Below are positions 1 to 10,332 of a stretch of 64,000 bases of DNA, one piece after another. This DNA is from Hawksworthiomyces lignivorus. Its lineage: Eukaryota; Ascomycota; Sordariomycetes; Ophiostomatales; Ophiostomataceae. Below the pieces are notes generated by a model, which worked only from the letters and a program-made list of their open reading frames with translations, searched no databases and was not told where the DNA came from. The translations under genes and the position numbers were made by a program. Location: positions 310,001 through 374,000 of the forward strand of contig NTMA01000018.1 of assembly GCA_002917075.1 (NCBI GenBank), in the 5' to 3' direction. Positions within the stretch are counted from its first letter, which is position 1, and every line of letters begins with the position of its first letter.

Positions 1-105
1 CGACCGAGCGATGCAAAAGACGGCACCCCAAGATGAGAATCCGGGCAAGGCAGTCCGGGACAGCTTGGGGAGCGCAGCCCCCCTTTCCCCGCCACCCGCT
101 AGCAA

Positions 106-1233
106 CTACCGCAGCTGCTGGTGGTCGGCGAAGGGGTTGGGGCCAGAGAGGTCGCTGATGGACTCGCTCGTGTGCAGGACGTGCTGCTGGGGCGGGATCT
201 GGGGCGCGTAGCTGCCGGCGGTGGCGTAGGGCTCGTTCAGCGTGGGGGCCGCGGAGGAGTGGGAGGACTGGGGCGGGACGAGGGGCAGCTGCTGGTCGCT
301 GAGGTTGCCGCTGCTCATGTTGCGGACGGCGGCGGTGGGCCGCTTCTTGTCGATGGCGGCCTGCTTGGCGATGGCGGCGGCCTCGGCGGCCTTGGCCATG
401 CGGTTGTGCTGGCGGCGCTCGCGGCAGCAGAGGAAGCACATGGTGGAGACGGCGGCGACGACGCCGATGGCGAACACGATGGCGATGACGATGCCCGACG
501 TGCCAATGTCCTCCTTCTTCATGCACGTCGTCACGTCGCTGACCGTCTTGCACAGCAGGCCGGCCGCGCACGTCGGGTACGACGCCACCGTCGGGAAGCA
601 CGGCAGCGTCTCCTTGCCGGAGCCCGTGCCCGTGGACTGGATCGGGCACGTCGTCGTCGAGATCGTCGTCGTCGTCAGGCAGATGAGCGACGACGACGCG
701 CCCGTGAACGTGCTCAGCGGCGCGTCCTTGGTCTGGAGGACGGGCGTGGACGCGGCTGCGACCGTGCTGGCGGCTGACTCGGCCGCGGCCGTCGACGACG
801 GCGCCGCGGTTGTCTTCTCGCCGGTCGTCTTGGCCGTGGTCTTGGCCGAGGTCGTCGTCGTCGTCTTGTCCTCCTCCTTTGGCCGCCGCCGGCGCAGATC
901 TTCCATGTTGCCGCTGTCGGCAGGGCCGGCGCCGCAGCGCTTGATCGTCCACTCGGCCTCGATGCGGGCCTCCGCGGCCGTGCAGCCAGCGTCCACAAAG
1001 CATCCCTCCAGCGCGGCCGTCGTGCACAGGTGCGCTTCCCGCGGCAGCCTGCTGGCTAGGCAGTACTCGATGCTGCCGCTGTGACCGCAGGCCGCCAAGC
1101 GGGCCAGCTCGGCAGCCTTGCTGTGCAGGCACTCTGCTACATCCGCATTCGGCCCCTTGGCAGCGGCTGTGCTGCACAGAAGGGAGAGGAGGGCGGCGCT
1201 TAGATAGGCCGAGCTCTCTCTTGCTAACCGCAT
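106..1233 (-). CDS. Single-pass (type I) membrane protein with Cys-rich ectodomain, function unknown
   Basis: Uninterrupted 375-residue reading frame starting at the ATG complement of 1231-1233. Residues 1-25 form a hydrophobic signal peptide ending in an Ala-rich cleavage-like site. Residues 35-100 hold seven cysteines (C35, C49, C58, C70, C78, C84 and one near 100). A Thr/Lys/Ala-rich stalk (runs of TTTT, likely O-glycosylated) follows, then a second Cys-containing patch (motifs LPCFPT, YPTCAAGLLC, TTCMKKED). One transmembrane helix lies at about 243-268, followed directly by CFLCCRERRQ, a positive stop-transfer sequence. The roughly 100-residue tail is Ala/Lys- then Pro/Gln/Ser-rich. The architecture resembles fungal plasma-membrane or cell-wall sensor-like proteins, but I recognise no named domain and assign no function. 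It is probably at the cell surface. Its neighbour upstream is a 3.4 kb gene-free interval. Confidence 0.8.
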   Translation of the reverse strand: MRLARESSAYLSAALLSLLCSTAAAKGPNADVAECLHSKAAELARLAACGHSGSIEYCLASRLPREAHLCTTAALEGCFVDAGCTAAEARIEAEWTIKRCGAGPADSGNMEDLRRRRPKEEDKTTTTTSAKTTAKTTGEKTTAAPSSTAAAESAASTVAAASTPVLQTKDAPLSTFTGASSSLICLTTTTISTTTCPIQSTGTGSGKETLPCFPTVASYPTCAAGLLCKTVSDVTTCMKKEDIGTSGIVIAIVFAIGVVAAVSTMCFLCCRERRQHNRMAKAAEAAAIAKQAAIDKKRPTAAVRNMSSGNLSDQQLPLVPPQSSHSSAAPTLNEPYATAGSYAPQIPPQQHVLHTSESISDLSGPNPFADHQQLR

Positions 1234-2224
1234 ATTTGCTAATCTAATGTGGTCTGGCTTCTTCGGTCTTCGGGTCGCTTTTTCAACGCTGTCTCATCTA
1301 AGCCAAGATCGGAGGTCGGCAAGAGATATATTCGGAAACGGATACTCGTGGGGAGGAAAGGTAAGAGTCGCGCCTGAGAACTTAGCTAACCGGTAGAGTG
1401 GGAAGATAAAGGAGAGCTGAGACAAGAGAGTGAGCAGGAAAGGAACGAAGAGAAAGGGACAGCGGTGGGAAAATTAGGTCTGGTAAAGGTATACAAAAGG
1501 AGAGAATAAGAAACCGAAGCGAGTGAAAGCTTCAGCCAACACAAGATTAAGGAAGCAAAAAGCAGGAAAAAAAAAAAGGCACAGAGTGCGAAGAAGATGA
1601 ACAATCCAAGGAATACGAAGATAAACCGAGACCGAAAGTAGCCTGGAAGCAAAAAATAAGCTCCCAAAGAAAGGGGGTACGAAGAAGTCCAGGCGCGTTA
1701 TAAAAGAAATAGGGGGGGACGGATCTGGCGGCGAGGCGGACCCAGGGCTATTTAAAAATTTAAGAAAAGACTCTTAGGGAGCCCACGCTACGAAGCAAAA
1801 ACCCACGATGGTACGCAGGATCTGGGTACCCTGTCAATGGGCTGAGGACGAACGTAGAGACGGAGAATGCAATATCACCAGCCCGCTGTATAGCTATAAC
1901 ATATAACATTGAGAATGCATCTTATTTTTCCATGGGGTTGCAGAAACGGTCGTCTGATCTAGCCCAATCTACTCTCTTTAGCAACAGCTTTTAGTAGGCT
2001 AGAAAAATGATGAGCAGAAGAGAAGAGTTGCCCAAAGGTTGAGCTGACGGGTCAGAGAATGAGACATGAAAACTCAGCCGTTGCCGTTAGCAGAATTTCC
2101 TTTTTCAGTCCCACGGGCGCCTTTTTGCTGCGCTTACGGGGGCTTGGGGGAAGGGATGTGAGAGGAGGCAAAGGGCGAGCAAAGGGGTAGCCACTTTTCC
2201 ACCCCTTTTCAGTTCCTTTCTTAT

Positions 2225-2268
<44 letters not shown>

Positions 2269-4669
2269 CTGGATCTCTCAACAAGGCTCCTGTATAGCTT
2301 GCATTGTCCCTTACTCTGTTAACCTATCAAACATTTTAGCTCAGATGTTATCTGCGCCCGTTCCCCATAAAGCTTGACATCTAGGTCCTAAATATAACCA
2401 TTACAAGGTAGAGCTGGGGGGGGACTCGCTCGTTAATGAGATTCGGTATCATTTCTCTGCAAATTTTGGGAAAAGATCAAAACGAACAATGATTCAGAAA
2501 AAGAGTGAAGAAAGTGTTGAAAGTTATAGGCGCTAGGGGTTAACATGGGTATGAGGGGGAAAGAGGCGCTATGGTCTCTTCCCCTACTGCTATTTAATAC
2601 GCCCGAATCTATAATATGCGAATCCTATTAAATCCCCTACCTTACAGAAGGGAATATGGAAGGGAAAAGTGACAATAGGATCGGCAGCAAGGTGTCACAA
2701 ATTGAGACAGGGGAAAACAACTCCGTATTTTTGGGGAACATGGCCTGGCCTGGCCACTGAACTATTTTGCTAATCGCAGTGTTAATCTGCCAAACTTGTT
2801 AGCCCTAAGAGACTATTGCCAGACGCTTTTATTTTAGTGTCTTTCCGCCGCCTTCAGGCAAGGGAGAGCTCGCATCGACTAACCAAATAAGAGCTTCGGC
2901 TTAAGAAGTGTCCCCTCTTTTTTCCGCGACATCTCAACCTCAACAAATTGTCATGTACTTCTGTCCAGCCTCAGGGATCTATTTTCGCTCTCTGACCCCA
3001 CGTCAGATCCAGCAAACAGAAATATATAGGGAAATTAGCCAAGCAAATGGCTGGACTAATAGGGAATGGGATCCATTAACAGCGGCAACTCTCAACGTAT
3101 TGCACCTGTACTTCAAATGCTGTCAATACTTTCCCCCGTGATGCAGGGCAGAGCAGTAAAAGCTAGTGGCATTTCAAGGCTGAGTTACAGTTGTCATTGT
3201 TTTCTGCCAAATGGCCTTTATTTCATTCCTTGGTCTTCAGTATCTGTCTCAATCCGGCCACGGATGAAGGGGGATCTCCTGGGATGAATGGAAAGTGTCT
3301 CTGAGTGGAAGGATAGAAAGGCTGGATGATATACAGGGTGATGTGATGAACAATGGAAGAGTTTCAGCACCACGACTCTTACCCCGTGTGTGCAGCAAGG
3401 ATGTGCGTGGAACAAACGGAACGAAGGGGGAACAAAGGGAACATTGGGTGAGGGGGCACGAGAGTCTGTATCATGGCAAGACGCACCCCCAAGCATGCGC
3501 ATATCATCCTAGCAAACGACAGGGTTCCGATACCTGTGCCTGTCTATCTTATCCATCCTGTCCGTCGTTTCCGCCGGATGCGGGCAGCTTTTCTGATAAT
3601 GGGGAGTAGGACAAAGTGTCACTCGCGAGTATCTTGGCCATTGTACTACTGAAGAGGGTTGCTACGTCGCAGCTGTGCCTGAGCTTCGGTTCTTTTTATC
3701 ATCTGGTCCGTCCGTTGATCTCTCCTGTTTTTGCATTTCGTCTTTCGTTTGTCTTCTCTTCTTTTTTTTTTCTCTCTCTCCCTTCTCATTTCTGTTCTCT
3801 TTTAACTACTTCATTTCCTGCGCCTCCCCCTTATAACTCAACTCAGTCACGCCTCTTCCGCCAGCTCCGTCGATTGTAATCTTGATTGTGTGGATTTACT
3901 CCTCACCGACTATCCACTGCGACAACAACCTCGTCCCGCTCACGTTGCGCCGCTTGTACTTGCCCCGTTGCGGTTCGACTAGAGTGCAGGAAAAGTACGC
4001 CAAAATAGACCCCATTCGCTCGGACAGCAGCTCGACGCCAATCATTCCTCAACGACGTCGACTTAATACATCAAAAGCGCCATAAAAACATCGGCAACTT
4101 TTAAAATCCCAGCTGGCCAACTGACGGCATTCTTCGGGTTTGCTGTCTTTTTACAGTGACAACCTAACCGATCAACCGAGAACTAGATCAAATCTGCAGT
4201 GAACTATCGCTAAGAGCGCAAAAAGGACAAAATTCACCGTAACAACCCCCGACAATAGGAGAGACATAAAGTTGTCGCTCTTCAGCAGGATCAAACCACC
4301 ATCTTATTAAAAAATCCCTCGTGGAGTGATCTTTTTGTCTCATTATTTATCCCATTCTAGTCCGATTTGGACGGATTTCGGCCCTTAAATCACCTTCAGC
4401 TGTGACATCACCTGCCCCATTTGTTCGTCTCTTTATTTGCTCTATATCGCTGCCAACCGATCCCTATTTCTGTTGTGGGGGTTGTCAGCCGTTCTGGCCA
4501 CAGTTATATCACCTTATCTCGCCCTCCTCCACTGCTTCTTCGATTTTGAGTATTTGTCTCTCTTGTTTCTTTCAGTTTCTCATCTCACCGCCTGCTGTCT
4601 TGAGTACGGACTGCGGTCTTCTGTTTCTTGTTCTCGTTTTCTGCGGAGAAATCGCCACATCTAGCTGCA
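1234..4669. other. Gene-free interval between the membrane protein and the carbonic anhydrase
   Basis: Roughly 3.4 kb separating two divergently transcribed genes, so it must hold both promoters and 5' leaders. Purine-rich DNA at 1380-1690 lies upstream of the minus-strand gene. This is the complement of a pyrimidine-rich leader, typical of fungal 5' regions. CT-rich stretches at about 3760-3800 and 4400-4660 precede the carbonic anhydrase. The short open frames here (for example around 2908-3287 and 3616-3879) have no recognisable protein character and no convincing splice partners. No RNA gene or transposon was seen. Confidence 0.6.
2227..2265. repeat. T39 homopolymer
   Basis: A run of 39 T residues in gene-free DNA. 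The length could equally be biological or partly an assembly/sequencing artefact. Confidence 0.95.
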
Positions 4670-5529
4670 ATGGCTGATAAACGTGAGTTCTTTATCGTAA
4701 GCCCTTGTGTCTGTTCTGCTTGTGTTCGTTGTCTGCTGACTTACTCCTCACAGAGGGAGACGCATTCAACTATGCCCTGAGCTCCAACGCGGCCTGGGCC
4801 AGCTACAAGGCGCATCAGAACCCCGGCTTCTTCCCCAAGCTGTCCAGCGGCCAATCCCCCCAGATTCGTATGTTTTCTCATTTCTTCTTTGGTGGCATCG
4901 TACAGTACTACACTGCCATGTGATGCCTCTTCTGACACTGTTGCCATATAGTGTGGATCGGCTGCTCTGACTCTCGCTGTCCTGAGACCACGATCCTCGG
5001 CCTCCAGCCCGGTGACGTCTTTGTGCACCGCAACATCGGCAACATCATCTCCCCGACCGACATCAACACATCGGCCGTTGTTGAGTTCGCTGTTGCGCAC
5101 GTCAAGGTCAAGTACGTCATCCTCTGTGGCCATTCTTCCTGTGGCGGTGCCGGTGCTGCTCTGCGCGACGACCGCCTAGGGGGTGTCCTCGACACATGGA
5201 TCACGCCGCTGAAGGCCCTTCGCCATGAACATGCCGAGGAACTCGCCGCTATCCGCGACGTTCCTGCACGGCAAGTTCGCATCGCCGAGCTCAATGTTGA
5301 GGCCGGCATCAAACTTCTGATGGCGAATCCCGTCGTCCAAGAAGCCATCCGCGAGCGGGGGCTGCAGGTGCACGGATGCTTGTTCGACTTGCCGAGTGGC
5401 CGTGTCAGAGATCTCGGCTATGGCACTAGCAAGAGCTCTGGAGCCACCTTCGGTTCTGAGGAAGTCGTGCGGGGCAATCACGGCATGCTTGTCTTCCGTG
5501 CTGGTGGTGCGTCTATGACCACGCGGTAG
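4670..5529 (+). CDS. nce103: Beta-class carbonic anhydrase
   Basis: Three exons: 4670-4682, 4754-4867 and 4952-5529, giving 234 residues. Both introns are GT-AG (72 and 84 nt) and keep the frame. The enzyme interconverts CO2 and bicarbonate. The zinc ligands of the beta class are visible: Cys47 in CSDSR, then His103 and Cys106 in CGHSSCGG, with the Asp49-Arg51 dyad. The motif VHRNIGNII (about 67-75) is also characteristic. The length matches yeast Nce103 and fungal orthologues. I see no N-terminal mitochondrial presequence, so the product is probably cytosolic. Fungal beta-CAs supply bicarbonate for carboxylases at ambient CO2 and take part in CO2 sensing; whether this copy is the CO2-regulated one cannot be seen. 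The start sits in a tiny 13-nt first exon; the spliced N-terminus MADKQGDAFNYAL is what supports it. Confidence 0.95.
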
Positions 5530-5588
5530 TTATCGGTCTTGCAGGGCGTGAAGAGATGAAGAGAGGCGGAACTATGCGAAGTTAAGGT

Positions 5589-5624
<36 letters not shown>

Positions 5625-6601
5625 TGCTAGAGCATGTTCTTATAGTACAAGGAGTAGAGTATGGTAGGGCCTTTGCATTTTTGGTTGTTTCACCACGGTC
5701 AACTCTCGAAACAGGAGGAATCACATCCACATCATGAACAGCGGAGCGATTTGGTTTTTCCAATGGCATATAAATCTTTTGGGAGGGATGAGGGAGGATA
5801 ATTGTTATGTATACAGGAGTCCAACTTTTTTTTTGATATTTGGAGATTGTCTGAGAATACCACTTGGTTTTGACGTTTAAAGACTGATTCAGCATCTAAC
5901 GTCTATATCCCATAAGCTTGTGTCTAGTATGGTTCGCATCTTTGTAGAAGTCGCAGCGTCAAGTTGGTCACGCGCTCATCTTGTCCTGTCTTGCTCAAGA
6001 AGCCCTGAGACGGCAAGGGATAGGTGTCTGCTGTTTTCCACGTGAGGTTCGCGTGTCGCTGCTGCTATTCTGCGCGCGCCCACGTGTAGTCATGTCAGGG
6101 GAAACAACTAGGACCAGGAGGACACCAGGGATATGGCCACTCCAGCGCACCACCCGCAATAGGGCGTGCCGCTGTTTCTGATGGAGAGAGAGCTGTCGGG
6201 TGAAGCCTAGCATATCCTGTAAAGAGTTTTCTTCAGGATTCTGCCCAAAAGTAGGCTTTCTTGATGCTCGTCAGCCATTGCACTAGGCTACTTTCTGTTC
6301 TCATTTGTCTCTCGTAAACCATTAGGCCTTTCCAAAGAATGATTCGCCCCTTTGTCCACTTGTCCAGGCATAATAAGAATATGTTTGTCACACAATTGAA
6401 GAACATGAAAGCAGCCAATGTAAGGCCTTCAGCGAGCTGTGTGTGGCCATGTATTGTCGCGCTCCAGCTACTGCTGACAGAATTTAACCATGTAGAATGA
6501 AACCCTCATTTAATACAAGTATTTAGCAGTTTCTTGTGATTTTATCTCCTCTTCTTTCTCGTAAGCAAGCGGCGGGACGCAAACGGCGGCAAACAGCAAC
6601 T
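5530..6601. other. Gene-free interval, carbonic anhydrase 3' region to GST promoter
   Basis: About 1.07 kb between two co-directional genes. It contains a GA microsatellite (5589-5620) close to the carbonic anhydrase stop and two CACGTG-type hexamers near 6039 and 6069. No coding frame of interest was found; the 60-70-residue ORFs around 5981-6213 look random. Confidence 0.6.
5589..5620. repeat. (GA)16 microsatellite
   Basis: A perfect 32-nt GA dinucleotide repeat in the probable 3' UTR of the carbonic anhydrase gene. Confidence 0.95.
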
Positions 6602-7588
6602 ATGGGGCCCTCATCGCCACTAGACAAGTCGCTCCAAAATCATTTCGTGCTCCACATATTTCCGTTTTCACTCTATTCTATCATGACGAGATTCACCGTC
6701 GCTCTAGGGCAAAGCGTGCACCCGCAAAGTGTGGGTGTGCTTCGTATTCAACACCGACTAGTTAACCTTCATCGTGATGAGAATATCTCGCAGGAGTACC
6801 TGTTGACGGTGAATCCAAAAGGCCAGGTAGAGTAAAGAATTACCCAGGCGGTTTAATTCTAAAGAAGTGTATTAATAAAACAAAATGACAAGGTCCCTGC
6901 TCTAACCGGAGCTACCCTCTCATCGCCGTTGACGGACAGTTTAGACATTTCATATTTTCTGTGCCAACGATTCTTTACAAGTCTTCTTGGGGGGGTACAC
7001 GAGCCAACCATTACAAGCTTGCTTTCCAAGCTTCACATCATCCAAGCGTTGTCTCTTTCGGTTGCACGCGATGAACGCATCGATATCCTTCCCTGTCCAG
7101 CTATTGATGCCCTTCTCACCAACTCCAATATTGACGCAACGTACCGACAAGCCTTAGAGAGTAAAAAGACGTTGTATGTGGAAAGCTATTATGCTCGTCT
7201 ATGAAATAATGCAGGGCTTCCGTTAACAAATAACCGCAGTCATGAAGCCACACAAGCTAAGGCTCTTCAAGAAAGCTATGTGAAACATGCTGAAGACCAG
7301 GCTAAAGAATTCTTCAGCGACGTCCTAGACATTCTTCATACTGGCGACGAGAAGGCAGTGCCGTCCTGGATCTTGGGGCCTGAGATCGGTCCTACCGTGC
7401 TTGATGCACACTGCGTGCCGCTTATTGCTCGGTTGCTGGACTGCGGACGCCTGGATCTTGTGCCGAGCCAGCTCCAAACATATGCACGCCGTGTCATGGA
7501 CCTACCGGAATGGCACTCGGTCACACACGGACGGTCCACTATGTGGGATGTGTCCGTAGGGCATGTTCATCTACTTGATCCAATCTAA
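6602..7588 (+). CDS. Glutathione S-transferase-like protein
   Basis: Three-exon model: 6602-6826, 6893-7160 and 7215-7588, giving 288 residues. The frame closes through two GT-AG introns (66 and 54 nt). Exon 1 ends and exon 2 begins inside the hallmark stretch ...NPKGQ|VPALTG..., preceded by LVNLHRDENISQEYL. This is the beta3-beta4 region of the GST thioredoxin-like N-domain. Exon 2 continues with SSPLTDSLDISYFL, where an ESxAI-type glutathione-binding turn is expected. The C-terminal half is helical (TQAKALQESYVKHAEDQAKEFF, LDAHCVPLIARL) and ends LPEWHSVTHGRSTMWD, like fungal GST C-domains. Expected role is cytosolic glutathione conjugation or a GST-fold accessory function. The N-terminal motif FPFSLYSIMTRFTVALG lacks an obvious catalytic Ser/Cys/Tyr signature, so activity is uncertain. 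The 7160/7161 donor (GTAAAA) is the weakest junction. Confidence 0.8.
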
Positions 7589-8530
7589 CATTTGTTATGA
7601 AAAGGGCCGCACAGCTACATACCGAGAGTTGAGCATGCCAAGGAACATTCAGTAGTCGACACCAGGGCCAGAGCTGCACGTGACGGGACCTGGGCAGACA
7701 AATCAGAAAATGGCCTTCGTGGCGGCAACACACGAACTCCAATTTGTGATGCGCTAGAGATGCCCCGCCACAGACCATCGTCACCCCTCTGCAAGGACAC
7801 GGACACGTACACGTAGCTTCTCGGTTTGCTCTTTTGTTTTGCCTCTAAAGGCGGTCTATTATTAGGGCAGGTAGATCCGTAGATTCACGCTAGCAGCTTC
7901 TTGGAGCTTCTTGGGGCTCTTTCCTCGAATTCGCGACTTCGGATTTTGCTGTCTTGGCGCATTGCTCTTTTCTCCTGCCTCCTAAAGCATTTTGGTGGGG
8001 CATATTCTCTCCCTCTCGGCTCTGTTTCCTTTCCCCCGCTCCTGCCATGTTCATCAACCGTAATTCCCAGGCCCGGTCTTACTTTCCAAAACGGCGTTTC
8101 CAACGGCTCCGATAAAACTCCGATCTGCACGCGAATGACAGACGTCAGCTAATTTAGCAGCAGCTCTGTTATACAGCGATAGCGTTATATGACATCTATT
8201 CTCCTTGTGCTATGACACATATTGTTTAACTCACGCGATCTATGAAATTTCATCTGTCACCAAAAAAATCAACAGCTGCTCTTCTTTTTACTTATCATTG
8301 TGTTTCACTCTCGAGCAAGAGGCTTGTTTAAGAGCTTTCCTCAGAGCCAGCATCTAGAAGGAAGCACAGACCTATAGAGAAAGAAGAAGGGAAAGGCAAA
8401 CCCGATTTGTGGGCCGCTCGAAATACGTGGAAGACAAGAGAAGACGCTTTAGTGAGAAACTATATATTAGAAAAACCCGCGGTTATCTGCGATATTTGGA
8501 AGCAACATCTTCTGATTGGCATACTTCACA
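7589..8530. other. Gene-free interval upstream of the ornithine cyclodeaminase-like gene
   Basis: About 940 bp between co-directional genes, containing the GST 3' region and the next gene's promoter and leader. Nothing coding was recognised; ORFs of 60-83 residues on both strands have no family character. Confidence 0.55.
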
Positions 8531-10099
8531 ATGTCTCTCACTGTTCTCACAGACGAACAGATTGCCGGGCTTCTGAACGAGCTAACGGCAGATGAGCTCG
8601 AGTCTTTCCGCGGCGCGTTGAAGCAGGCGCTCTATGAATACTCCACAGGAACGCAATCGGTCCAAGATGGCGATTTACAACAACCGCCACGAACGTCCAC
8701 GACGTCACCATCAACAGGGGCAACAACTCTGTTCATGCCATCATGCAGTGCAGACGGAATTGGGATGAAAGGTGGGTCGGAAGGCTTCCGCTAATTGATG
8801 GCCCGTCCGACAGACATCTATGGCTAACAGACGATGCAGTGATTACTCTTTCCAAAGCGCAAACCGCCGACAGCGCGTCTGTAAACCCTGTCATCCGGCC
8901 AACAGGCGCTATCACACTCTACTCCAAGACCGGCAAGCCACTCGGCATACTGCACGCCAGTACGCTTACAGCGTTCCGTACGGCTCTGGCGTCCATGTGT
9001 CTGCTTCTGCGCCGCGACACGGTGCGCAACATAACTGTCTTCGGCTGCGGCGAGCAGGCCTACTGGCATGTACGGCTTGCGCTACTCTTCCGGGGCGCCA
9101 CGATTCGCCACGTCAACATTATCGGCCGGCGCTTCGACTCGTGCCGCCAGTTTATGGCGCGCTTCTATGCCCTCCCCAGTTACCTCAAGGAGCGCGAGGG
9201 CTGGCCCGAGGCCAAGTTCAGCATCCTGACGACGGGCTACAACGAGTACCCGCGCCTGCTGGCCGAGAACATGCGCAGCTCCGACGTCATCTTCTGCTGC
9301 ACGCCGTCGACGGAGCCGCTCTTCGACCCACGCATCCTGACAAACCACGAAGCCCGGCGCAAGGGCCGCCTGATTGTCGCTGTTGGCTCCTACACGCATG
9401 AGATGCGTGAACTGCCGGCTGACCTGCTCCGCCAAGCCACGCGATCCGGGGAGCGCAGCCACCACCACTATCACAAGCACGCGGTGGAGGGCGGTGTTGT
9501 GGTCGTTGACACGTTGGATGGCGCACTAAAGGAGGCTGGTGAGATTGCTGAAGCCGGTCTGACGCCTAGGCACCTTGTTGAGTATGCTTTTTTTTTATCT
9601 CTTTCTGTTCTTTTGTTCAGTTCATCGATGAAGAAGATAAGCTAACCCTGATCACTCAAGACTTGGTGAACTAGTGATGTTGTCTCGCATTTCTCTGCAA
9701 GATGAGGAAGACTCTGCAGAGGATGCTAGCTCTTCCAGCACGTTGAGCGTACCGTCAAGCGAATTTGAAAAGCTCGACTTGTCCGGGCAGACAAGTGCCA
9801 TGTCGTCGGTCTACGGCCAGGACAGCCCAACCACAGAAAGCCCAAACCGGAGCCGGAACGCGTCACCGTCCCGAAAGATACTGAGCAGCCTCACGCCCGG
9901 TAGCAGCCATCGGCGCAGCTCAAGCCAGGCTTCTGTTGATCGGCGCAAGAAAAAAGATGACCACTCGGCCCGGTGGCTGCAGCGCGGAAACGTCATTTAC
10001 AAGAGCGTAGGCCTAGGTCTCATGGACTTGAGCGTAGGCATGCATTTGATCAAGTTTGCCAACGAAAAAGGAGTAGGCACTCATATCGAAGGATTTTGA
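8531..10099 (+). CDS. Ornithine cyclodeaminase / mu-crystallin family protein
   Basis: Exons 8531-8771, 8831-9581 and 9661-10099 give 476 residues. The N-terminus MSLTVLTDEQIAGLL, then DGIGMK|DDAVITLS, GAITLYSKTGKPLGILHAS and TAFRTALAS, are the substrate-domain motifs. TVFGCGEQAYWHVRLAL is the Rossmann dinucleotide-binding turn. The end GNVIYKSVGLGLMDL is the family's C-terminal signature. Members bind NAD(P)(H) and act as ornithine cyclodeaminases, ketimine reductases or amino-acid dehydrogenases; the substrate here cannot be told. The start is the ATG at 8531 in context CACAATG. Intron 1 must use the acceptor at 8830, because the earlier AG at 8813 leads to a stop within a few codons. Oddity: between VMLSRISLQ and WLQRGN (about residues 339-435) lies a Ser/Asp/Lys-rich insert, making the protein about 100 residues longer than usual. 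Confidence 0.88.
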
Positions 10100-10332
10100 A
10101 CTAGAGAGGGGAACGCGAAGAAGAGACACAAAAGAAGCAGAGGCAGTAAATCGTAGAATGAAAAGCAGACGCGAAGACATCTTCTGAGAGGCATGTTCGT
10201 TTACATTGCGGGGTTTAAGGCTGTGCATATATTGGAGGCTCTTTGATTTAGCTATGTTTAGATACCGTTGGCTCAACTGCGAGATATAGTTGATTCTATG
10301 TCTTTGTATAATGTCTAGTATATATTCAGAAT

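Noticed and set aside
121..1084. Plus-strand ORFs of 218 and 280 residues over the first gene
   Set aside because: Low-complexity antisense shadows of the Thr/Ser/Ala-rich membrane protein.
8772..8813. OCD-like intron 1 using the acceptor at 8813
   Set aside because: It leads to an in-frame TAA within a few codons; the acceptor at 8830 gives GMKDDAVITLS, as expected for the family.
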